DNA of 64,000 bases from Sycobia sp. Sy_11 (taxonomy: Eukaryota; Arthropoda; Insecta; Hymenoptera; Epichrysomallidae), in assembly GCA_018907035.1 (NCBI GenBank), contig JACCIC010000052.1:2874501-2938500 (forward strand), in the 5' to 3' direction. The position numbers and the translations under genes are program-made. Below, piece by piece: positions 35,790 to 45,129 of the stretch. A model generated the notes under the pieces. It saw nothing but the letters and a program-made list of their open reading frames with translations, did not search any database and was not told the DNA's origin. How positions within the stretch are numbered: position 1 is the stretch's first letter; the number at the start of each line of letters is the position of its first letter.

Positions 35790-36000
35790 TATATATATGT
35801 ACAAGAAAAAAGACGACGTGCGCGCCATCCCGTGGACAAAAAAACCTTAAGGCGCTCGCGCGCTCCGTTGCGCCTTGAGCTCGGCATTCTGTCTTCCCCT
35901 TACCTCTCCGCGCCACGAGCCGCGCATAACCGTCGGCTGGTAGAACGGTGAGTAGCCATAACCTACAGCACGAGGCAAACGAGTTGATAGGTGCTCACAA
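35790..36000. other. Small GC-rich patch
   Basis: A CpG-rich stretch (GGCGCTCGCGCGCTCCGTTG) of about 150 bases, ending near a donor-like AACGGTGAGTAG at 35945-35956 on the plus strand. No coding sequence recognised. Confidence 0.4.
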
Positions 36001-36720
36001 AAAAAAGATAATAATAAATTAATTATAGTAGAGTATAGATATAGCAGATATACTAGAAATGAAGTTAGAAATAATAGACATAAGATGTAATAAGAATAAA
36101 TAATAAGAATAATTAAAGGTAATCAGAAGAAAAAAGATAGTCAGAAAATAATAGACATAAGATTTAATAAGAATAAACAATAAGAATAAAGAAGATAGTT
36201 AGAAATAATAGACATAAACACATAATGAGAATAAATAATAAGAATAAATAATAAGAATAAAGAAGATAGTTAGAAATAATAGACATAAAACACATAATGA
36301 GAATAAATTAAAGAATAAGAATATGGAAGATAATAGTATATAGAATGATATAGATAATAAGAGATAACAGAAATAAATTATGATAATAGCGTATGCGGCT
36401 ATCATAGATAAATTTATAAAATAGTTCATGATAGATTATAGAAGATGATAGTACATAGTATGACATAGATAATAAGAAATAATAGATGACATAGAAATAA
36501 TAGAAATAAAATAACTAATAAGGATAAATAACCGAAGATAATTAAGGACAATAGAGATAAGATAGACAATAAGCAATAATGGTATATATAGAATAATAGA
36601 GTAAGTTAAGTGGAGTGATGCGAATAAGATTTATGTAAATGTAGATTAAGTGATGCGAATGAGAATGGATGTGAGTGCGGCTACTAGGATAGCAGATCTA
36701 ATAAGATCCTCGTAAGTTAG
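36000..36720. repeat. Degenerate tandem repeat of AATAGA/AATAAGAA words
   Basis: Purine-rich low-complexity sequence built of recurring AAATAATAGACATAAGA and GAATAAATAATAAGAATAAA words, with some segments repeated at about 40 to 70 bases (e.g. 36190-36250 and 36260-36320). Confidence 0.75.
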
Positions 36721-37540
36721 TATTAAGCATTTAAATAATATTAAGTTTTTTATTAGGGATATGATGTACTTTTTATGCATATGAAATTAATGAATAGCGA
36801 GTACTTGATTACAAGCCCAGTTTTTATAATTCTTTGATGGATTAACAAATCAAAGTATTTAGATATCCTAAAATAGCATACAAACTAATTAAACTCAATA
36901 AATAAATTTTCTTTTTCACAATCATATCGAAGTTAGTCCATCAATCGAATTACCTTGTTTATCACAAGTCAACATTATAATTAACAGTCATTATTGACAA
37001 ATTCATTAAGCATTATTGTTAATTGAAAAAAAAAACGAATTTAGTTCTAAAACCATGATTGCGCTTACAATGTTATTTAAAATTCACACTCAGGCACCTT
37101 CGGTTCATTCATAGGAAGTCTCTGCGCTACGGACTTTTGAACTGGAATTTTTTTGTTTGTTTGTATGAATCTTAAATGAGCATAATTACGGAGAGCAGTA
37201 CTCCTATGTATATCCGTAAAATGTGAATAAAAACGATATTCACATAAATTGAGATGCTTGAGATATATATAATTTGACATAATTGGTATCATGCTTGTGC
37301 TGTGAAGAGGACAAATATCAGGACAAATTTAAATACTATTAATCTTTCTAAAGTTGAATAAAATTTTTTTTTACTTGTATTTAACAGTTATGATAAAAAA
37401 AAGAGAAGTTTATTTTATGGACATTAATTTCTAAACTGAGATTTATTTTATCTGATCTTAGATTACCTAAAAGAAGGATTTTTATTTGTCTTGATACGGG
37501 CCTTCTATAAGTTCTATAAGTTGGCGAATATTATTGTTAA
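36720..37540. other. AT-rich intron, nothing recognised
   Basis: No supported feature. Confidence 0.6.
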
Positions 37541-37935
37541 TGTTAGGCCGAAAACTTATTATTATTGTACGCGTGAGGGCCGTGTTCGGCGCGTTACGAC
37601 CGCGATCGGCCGTCGTCGGCCGCCGCCGAATCCCCCCCCCCATCCCATCCTTCTTCCCTGCGAGCAGCAAGACGCGCGGGACTCCGCTGTCGGCCACGGA
37701 ACGAGTCGGTCGTCAAAGAGAGAGATAGAGAGAGGACGAGAGGTGGTAACAGTTGTGGAGGCCGGAGAGAGAAGTATTACAAGGAATGGGCAGCGGAGGA
37801 GATTGAAAAAGGAGCGGAGAAGTGAGTGTCGGAGCGGTCGTCGAAAAGAAGGAGAGGCAGCGAGACAGATTTGGAAGGTCGAAGGCAGTGCGTACATCAA
37901 GAGTGCGGTGGAGTGAGCTGGGGAGAGAAAGAGAA

Positions 37936-37998
<63 letters not shown>

Positions 37999-38470
37999 GA
38001 CAGCAGGAGGGCCCAAGAAGACAGCAGAGTGAAGAGCGGAATCGAGAGAAAAGCAGAGTTGCAAGGAGCGAAGGAGACGAAGAAGAGACGTAGAAAGGGC
38101 CACGTGACTGCCGAGGCTCTTCGCACATGAGTGACCACCGCGGCAACAGCGAGTCGACCGTCAGCGGGGTGCCGCGCGTTTTTCTTCTCCCTTTCCTGTT
38201 TTCCCATTATCCTTGTCCCTCCCCCGTAATCCTCTCCAAATTCGGCGAGTGCGTCGGGACGCGGGTCGCGGTCGGGATGGGCCGAGCGGTTTTTTTTTTT
38301 ATTTTCCTTGTTTGTAAAATCGAATTAATTAGTGTTGAATAAAGAGTTGGTACGGAGACTTAGAATTGACATCGTGCGTAATTCCTTCCCGAAATCTTCC
38401 GTTTCTATTGTTTCAGACCAGCGGAACCCGCTCTGAGGATTGAGGTAAGAGTGTGGAGTATGAACATTAA
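37540..38470. other. GC-rich, CpG-rich island of unknown origin
   Basis: About 900 bases far richer in G+C than their surroundings (GTTCGGCGCGTTACGACCGC; poly-C at 37637), with an (AG)n tract in the middle (37930-37994). On the plus strand AATAAAG occurs at 38338, followed by an acceptor-like TTGTTTCAG (38411-38419), a 28-base segment and a donor-like GAGGTAAGAG near 38445. The frames inside are low-complexity. It may be an LTR or the promoter and first exon of a non-coding transcript. It sits between a CR60 head (35505-35775) and a 60-bp array (38596-39365). Confidence 0.4.
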
Positions 38471-38541
38471 ATTTTTTGTGTGTGCGCGACTCACCGGACT
38501 GTAATTTAAATTCAAAATTTCGGATAGCGGATCGTCGCATC

Positions 38542-38543
<2 letters not shown>

Positions 38544-38592
<49 letters not shown>
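38544..38592. repeat. (AT)n microsatellite
   Basis: AT run directly before a CR60 60-bp array. Confidence 0.95.
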
Positions 38593-38595
<3 letters not shown>

Positions 38596-38597
<2 letters not shown>

Positions 38598-39365
38598 TTA
38601 TACAATTTAATGGAGAAAATTGTACTTTCGAGATTGAGTGGTAGAAAAAGATGTACAAGTGTCTTGAGACAACGTTTACAGAGAGTATCATGTTCGATCG
38701 ATAGGATATGTCTAGTCACGACTCTTCTAGAAAGTTTTATCTTGGGGAGGTAGAATACGATGTCCAGTTATCCTGGGAGGACTTTTATTGGGAATGTGTG
38801 TGTTCGAATGGTAGAATAGGAATCGCCTTATAGAACTCGTCCCGACATATCTGAACATTGTTTCCCACCAACTATATACGAAGCCGCCCATAGAAATCGT
38901 CCCATCATTCCTGGATATGGTCTTCTACCGTTCGAACACAAAACTTCCCGTAAAAGTCGTTCCAAAATACCTGGAAATTATATTCTACTGCCCTAATACG
39001 AATCTCTCCGTAGAAGTCTTCCCGACATACCTGGTCATCGTTTCTTAACAACTCAATACGATAGTCTCAGTAGAAGTCGTCCCGAGAAAGCCAGGCATCA
39101 CTTCTTAAATACTAAACATAATACTCCTCATAGAAGTCGTTCGAAAACACCTGGACATTATATTCTACTGTTCCAAAACGCATCTTCCCATAGAAGTCGT
39201 TCTTACATATCTGGACGTCCTTCTCTACCAATTAAATACAATACGCTCCGTAGAAATCGTCCAGAAAAACCTGGACATCGCATTCTATCATCCACACGCA
39301 AAACTCCCAGTAGAAATCGTCCAGAGACAACGGGATGTCGTATTCAACCACCGTACACGCCAATA
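38596..39365 (+). repeat. 60-bp tandem array (CR60, copy 2)
   Basis: The cleanest array: nine consecutive units starting at 38821, 38881, 38941, 39001, 39061, 39121, 39181, 39241 and 39301 are each exactly 60 bases. Shared core: GTAGAARTCGT, then CC..ACCTGGACAT, then TTCTAC. The unit at 39241 contains a perfect TCCAG..CTGGA stem with a 6-base loop. The second half of the unit mostly alternates between two types. The array ends at ACACGCCAATA, where a mariner has inserted. Confidence 0.88.
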
Positions 39366-40405
39366 TTGGGTATACAAAAAAGTTTCCGCCTTTTTTTATA
39401 AAGATATAAGAATTTATTGTAAAAAAAGATACAAATCATGTCATTCAAAATATTGCCCATCACTTTTTACTACTTTTAACCATCTTTCGGGCAGCAAGTG
39501 GATACTGCATCCAAAAAATTGCTCGTGTTTTAAGGCGATCCTCGAATCGACACAATTCTTCAATGCCTCGTAAGAAGTGAAGTGCTACTCAGCCAGACCA
39601 TGAGTCATCGACCGGAATAGGTGGTAGTCTGAAAGAGCAATGTCTGATGAATATGGCGGGTAGGGTAGGACGTTCCAATTCAGTGCTTCTAACGTTTCCT
39701 TTATGATTTTTGCAACATGCAGCCGAATGTGTCATGCGGAAAAATGATGTTATCGTGCCTTTTGGTATATTGTGGACGTTTAACCTTCAAAGCTCGGCTC
39801 AACTGCATCAGCTGTTGTTGGTAACGTTCCCCGGTGACGGTTTGATTGTGTTTGAGTAGTGCGTAATAGATTACTCCAAGCTGATCCCACCAAATGCATA
39901 GCATTAGCTTCTTGCCATGAATGTTTGGCTTGGCCATCGATGTAGAGGCATGGATGCGGTTACCCCATGGCTTCCTACGCTTTGAGTTATCGTAGTGAAT
40001 TCACTTTTCATCTCCCGTCAAGATTCGATGTAGAAATCCTTTACGATTTTTCCTTTTAAGCTATTGTTCGCAAGCGAATAAGCGACGTTCGAAATCTCTT
40101 AGCTTCAATTCGTAAGAAACCGAAATTCCTTACTTTTGGACCATACCCAGGGTTTTAAGACGTTGTGAAATAGCTTGCTGAGTCACTCTTAACTCTTGTG
40201 CAAGCTCTTCTTGCGTTTGGCACGGATCTTCCTCCAGTTCAGCTTCAAATTCTGTGTCACCATACACTTTGGACCTTCCACTGCGTGTTTTGCCCTCCAC
40301 GTCAAAATCACCACTTTTAAATTTTTGGAACCACTTCCGACATCTTCTCTCACTCAAATTCACATCACCATATGCTTCTATCTGTAGCCGATATGCTTTA
40401 GCTGA
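39366..40405 (-). pseudogene. Decayed mariner with 3' end, inserted in CR60
   Basis: The left terminal repeat TTGGGTATACAAAAAAG follows a TA inside the CR60 array. On the minus strand the transposase can be followed from about 40400 (YRLQIEAYGDVNLSERRCRK) through TQEELAQELRVTQQAISQRL, then KPNIHGKKLMLCIWWDQLGV (39840-39930) and frameshifted catalytic sequence to about 39440. The 5' end is missing and replaced by a TGATA microsatellite. The first D of the HDN motif is replaced by a stop region, so it is inactive. Same mariner subfamily as the fragment 40509-40845, but opposite orientation. Confidence 0.85.
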
Positions 40406-40508
40406 TCATGACATGACATGATATGATATGATATGATATGATGATATATACATATACGTATACATACACATTTTATATGCGGTTTCTACTGAGAAATATT
40501 GTATTAGG
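40406..40508 (-). repeat. CR60 fragment between two mariner pieces
   Basis: A TGATATGATA microsatellite (40408-40442) and the CR60 segment that normally follows the 60-bp array (reverse of AATATTTCTCAGTAGAAACC at 40485-40505). Confidence 0.7.
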
Positions 40509-40845
40509 TGTACAAATAAGTTTCTGCCGTTTTGAAAAAATGTCGCCACCGATAAGATAACATCGAAATTGTCAGCTGTAAAAAGTCGTATAGTATATGT
40601 TGACATCTGGAAACAGTATAACCTTTAATCTTCTGAGTTTTTGCCGGCATCACTTAGTTTTCATCGAGTTAAGACGTCAAGTTTTGAGCCTAGTAAGCGT
40701 CATTTGCGAGAATTATTAATTTATTTCATTCATTTCAAGCAATCTGCAGCTGAAGCACATCGGCTACGCATAGAAGCATATGGTGATGTTAATTTGAGTG
40801 AAAGAAGCTGTCGGGAGTGGTTCCAAAAATTTAAATGCGATGATA
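40509..40845 (+). pseudogene. Mariner 5' fragment with transposase N-terminus
   Basis: The terminal repeat TTAGGTGTACAAATAAGTTT follows a TA; then a 5' leader and the start of a transposase near 40670 (KTSSFEPSKRHLRELLIYFI, KQSAAEAHRLRIEAYGDV, LSERSCREWFQKFKCDD). It is cut at 40845, where reverse-oriented CR60 60-mers begin. Confidence 0.85.
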
Positions 40846-41460
40846 GAATGCGATGTCCAGGTGTCGTTGGGCAAATTCTACAAGGAATATTATATTTAGT
40901 TGATAGAAAACGACGTCCAGGTATGAGGAAATCAACTTCTATGGGAAGAGTTGGTACGGTAAAATACGATATCTAGGTCTTACCGAACGAAATCTACGGG
41001 GTGTATTGTATTTAGTCGTTAAGAAACGATGCTAGCTTTCTCAGAACGACGTCTATTGAGATGATCGTGTACAGTTGGTAGGAAATGATGTTCAGGTATG
41101 TCGGGACAACTTCTACGGGGACAACTTTCATGTTCGAATGATAAAATACAATTTCCAGATTATTTGGAACGACTTCTACGGGGAATGTCGTGTAGAGTTG
41201 GTGGAAAACAATGTCCAGGTATGTTAGTACGACTTCTATGAAGAGTTTCGTAATCTATCATTCGAACACGCACACTCCCAGTAAGAGTCGTCCTAGGCTA
41301 CCTGGAAATTGTATTCTACCTCCGCAACACAAAACTCTCAATAGCAGTCGTCCCCAGACATTTCCTATAGTCCGAACATGATACTCTCTGTAAACGTCGT
41401 CTCGAGACACTGGTACATCTTTTTTTATCGCTCGAACTCGAAAGTACAATTTTTCTCATC
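40846..41460 (-). repeat. 60-bp tandem array (CR60, copy 3, reverse)
   Basis: Reverse-oriented units (TAGAATGCGATGTCCAGGTG; GGTAGGAAATGATGTTCAGG) about 60 bases apart, continuing into the reversed first units (TCCGAACATGATACTCTCTG at 41371) and the reversed CR60 head. Confidence 0.85.
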
Positions 41461-41835
41461 GAAGCCGTATTTACTATGCATATATTATTTATACATATAT
41501 ATTGTATAAAATGGTCGACAAAATATCAACTTTTTAAAGTGGACGCTACATTGAAGCATCTTTTTATACAGAAGCAACGATAGATGAATTACGGTCAATT
41601 GTTTATAGAAATATAGATTTTTATAGATAGAGTACATTTACATGCGCTTTGTTTACAAACACATCGTAGACCTCCGTCTCTGATTATCACCGGTATTTGG
41701 AAGTACAAATAGAGCGACATTAAATAACATAAAAAATAATATATAGAGTTCATTTTACTTAGATATTATTGAATTGTTTATGAAATCGAATAAATTATTA
41801 TCTCGAGCGAAGCCAAGACGGGGGATGCTAGTATA
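41461..41835 (-). repeat. CR60 head, reverse, with nested SINE fragment
   Basis: The reversed CR60 head (GACGCTACATTGAAGC; ending GGGGGATGCTAGTA at 41830). At about 41637 it is interrupted by a 5'-truncated SINE, flanked by ATAGAGTACATTT and ATAGAGTTCATTT as target duplication. Confidence 0.85.
41639..41741 (+). repeat. tRNA-SINE, 5'-truncated, nested in CR60
   Basis: Starts within the SINE body (GCTTTGTTTACAAACACATC) and runs to ATAGAGCGACATTAAATAAC plus an A-rich tail. It lacks the tRNA head. Truncation at the 5' end fits target-primed reverse transcription. Confidence 0.88.
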
Positions 41836-41888
41836 TATATACAAGCTACATATATACTATTATATATGTAGCTACTAGTATATATATA

Positions 41889-42098
41889 CTATTTTTTTCT
41901 TATGTTATTTAACGTCGCTCTATTTATGTTACCAAATACCGATGCTAATCAGCGACGGAGGTCTACGATGTGTTTGTAAACACGGCAAATGTAAATTATT
42001 ACAGTGGTGCCTGTATCAATCGGCCGAGATCGGGATTTGAACTCGGATCACAAAGTTACTAATCCTTCTCTCTAGCGATCGAGCCATCGTAGGCCTCA
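41889..42098 (-). repeat. tRNA-derived SINE, full length, reverse
   Basis: Reverse copy of 23357-23559, with the B box as GGGATTTGAACTC near 42034 and the A-box region near 42075-42090. The flanks TATATATATACTATT on both sides look like a target duplication within AT-rich repeat sequence. Confidence 0.88.
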
Positions 42099-42119
42099 TA
42101 TATATATACTATTACTACA

Positions 42120-42175
<56 letters not shown>

Positions 42176-42363
42176 TCAAGGTGTTAGGTAAAGAATCCTA
42201 TTTTGCCATCATTTCTTTTGTTCAAACTAAAAAAAAAACATAGTCTCTTGTCACAATTTTGAAGTTAATATAATGTATAAGAATAAAAATATAATTTATC
42301 GTCATAAACTATATTTAGTATGATTTGGCATACAGAACCATTTTATAAGAGAAGGAGAAAGAA

Positions 42364-42423
<60 letters not shown>

Positions 42424-42594
42424 TTTCTCATATAAGGACAAATAAAATTTACAAAAATCAAAAAATATCCATAAAGTGTGAGAGTAGTGTCAGACAAACC
42501 TGAAGAACAAAAAATGTAATATCGACTACGTCATACCTTCTTTAAGATACGAATCCTAAAGTTGGATATGATTATTTGTCTGAGCTGGTCTCAG

Positions 42595-42600
<6 letters not shown>
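42120..42600 (+). repeat. CR60 fragment (block, AG tract, part of tail)
   Basis: An AT tract (42125-42172), the TAGTTTCAAGGTGTTAGG block, AG tract (42372-42418) and part of the tail, cut at about 42595. Nearly an exact inverted copy of 20830-21270, so one of the two is a recent duplicate. Confidence 0.85.
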
Positions 42601-42643
<43 letters not shown>

Positions 42644-42652
42644 TGTCTGATA

Positions 42653-42706
<54 letters not shown>
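42600..42706. repeat. Paired (AT)n microsatellites
   Basis: Two AT runs (42600-42640, 42655-42706) separated by ATTTGTCTGATATGC. Confidence 0.93.
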
Positions 42707-42708
<2 letters not shown>

Positions 42709-42714
42709 TATTAC

Positions 42715-43881
42715 AGACTTCAACTGAGAACATTTAACGTTTGACTTCGGGTGGTAGAAAAAGATTTTAGAGACGACTTCTACGGAGAGTATCATGTTCG
42801 GACTATAAGAAATGTTTCGAGACGGCTGCTATAGAGAATTTCGTGTTGAGGAAGTAGAATACAATATCCAGGTATCTCGGGACGACCCTTACTGACAGTT
42901 TGCATGTTTGAATGATAGAATACGAATCTCTTCATATACGTCGTACTGACATATCTCGACATTATTTCCCACCAACTATACGCGACACTCCCTGGGGAAA
43001 TCGTTCCAAATCATCTGGAAATCGCATTCTTTCATCCGGACACGAAACGCTCCGTAGATGTTTTCCCGACATACCTGAACATAGTTTTCTACCAACTAAA
43101 CACGATAACCCCCGTAGAAATCGTCCCGTCATACCTGAATATCGTCTACTACCGTCCGAACACAAAATTCCCTGTAGAAGTTGTTCCATAACACCAAGAA
43201 ATTGCATTCTATAATTCGAACACGAAAATCGCCGTAGATATTGTTCCGACATACGTAAAGATCGTTTTTACCAATTAAATACGATAGTCCAAGTAGAAAT
43301 CTCTCAGAGATACCTGGACATCGCATTCTATCATCCGAACATACAATTGCCCATATAAATCATCATGAGGCAACGGGATATCGTAATCAACCGCCCGTAC
43401 ACGCCAATACAATATTTTTCACTAGAAACCGTATTTAAAATGTGTATATCTAATATGTTACAATATAATATACATACAATATATATTACATGTTGCGTAT
43501 ATTTTCTTTTTTCAATTAAATACCGTGAATATTTTCGTAGTGATACCAACTGAAATTCAAGAAAAATGGTATGGCGAATAGCATAATTTCTAAGCAGACG
43601 ATGGACATTGCCTTTTCATGCAGAGGTGACGATATATTTTATTTATATATACATAGTTTCGACGTTGATGGTAAAGAATCCTATTTTGCCATCATTTCTT
43701 TTGTTCAAACTAAAAAAACGTAGTCTCTGTCACAATACTGAAATTAATATAATGTATAAAAATAAAAATAGAATTTGTCGTTACAAACTATATGCAGTAT
43801 GATTTAGCATACACTTATAAATACACATACACACATAAATACACATACCATTTTATAAAAGGAGGAGCGAAAGACAAAAAC

Positions 43882-43943
<62 letters not shown>

Positions 43944-44450
43944 AAAATAAAATTTACAAAAATAAGATATCCATAAGGTCTGAGAATAGTGTCAGATTAA
44001 CCTGAAGAACGGAAAAGGTAATACCGACTAACGTCACACCTCCTTTAGGATACGAATCCCAAAGTTGGATATGAATATTCGTTTGAGCTGTCTTGGTATT
44101 AATACTTTAAGCGGACTATTTTGAGTTGATGTTCGTGATTCAAGACGCCACCTAGTGGCCGCTAGTGAAACTGATTATTAAAACCATTACCTTAATTTAT
44201 TGATGAAAGTAAAATGATTTTCAATGAAAAACATAGCCTATGTGCTTCCCAAGATAATATTGAATCTATATGTCAAATTTCAGAACAATCGGTTCAGTAG
44301 TTTTTTCTGTTATCGCGTACAAACAACAAGACGCTTTGTCTTTATAAATTAGTATGATACGATATAAAGTATGATATGATATGATATGATACTATATGCT
44401 ATGAAGTATGATATCATATGATATGATATGATATGATATGATATAATCGC
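42715..44450 (+). repeat. Composite repeat CR60, long form with 60-bp array
   Basis: Long form: a 60-bp array (about 42730-43420), then the CACTAGAAACCGTATTTAAA segment, the internal block (ATACCGTGAATATTTTCGTA; CCATCATTTCTTTTGTTC), AG tract (43888-43940), tail (GGTAATACCGACTAACGTC; GTGATTCAAGACGCCACC) and the TATGA-type end (44352-44450). It shows that the array form and the block form belong to one family. A perfect CTCF-core-like motif is at 44146-44159. Confidence 0.85.
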
Positions 44451-44583
44451 CAGTACAAGACAATACAATAATACTCTGTAGAAGCCGTTTTGAAACTGTG
44501 TATATATATATATATATATATGATGTATAATATACTTATAGTTTGTAAGTTGTTGGAAAAGACCCTTTTTTGACATCATTTCT

Positions 44584-44954
44584 TGTTAGATTATTTTAGC
44601 CTTCTATAAATAATAAAGCAAAAAATACTTGAAACTAAATATTGAACCATATCGTAAAAGGATGTAAACATATGAGTCCAGTGGGTCTTATTACGATCTG
44701 CGTCTTTGCTACCCTGCGTGGCAAATGATTTATGAGTTTATTGTTTAAATGCCTGATATTTTTCTATAAGTCTTAAGCTTTTCACAAAGGCTTGCAGAGT
44801 TTTCAATTTCCAATACTGTAGTTAGTCTTTCGTTGCCCTTTCGTTTGAACAGACGTCTTTTCTTTCCTCGTTTGAAATAAGGTTCATGTTAAAAGATTCT
44901 TTCCTGTATCTTTATTTTAACATTCCACCTACTATATTTAATAAAAATTCAATA
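44584..44954 (+). repeat. 5' LTR of copia element
   Basis: 371 bases, homologous to 48804-49138 and to the solo LTR 53544-53891. It begins TGTTAG and ends CAATA. Confidence 0.93.
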
Positions 44955-45129
44955 GGTTATCGGCCCAGATTTCGCGAGTAAACTTTCCGTGATTTTGTGA
45001 ATAGTGTAATCTAGTAATAAAAAAACTGTGTGAAATACACAACAACAAAAAACAGTTTTTTTCTATGAAGTGAAAAACGGAATCCGTTAGAACAAAAAGG
45101 ATTATTAAGCTTTTTAACGGTGAAAAATA

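Noticed and set aside
13241..39360. CRISPR-like regular repeats
   Set aside because: Units are contiguous 60-mers without unique spacers, in an animal genome and inside a dispersed repeat.
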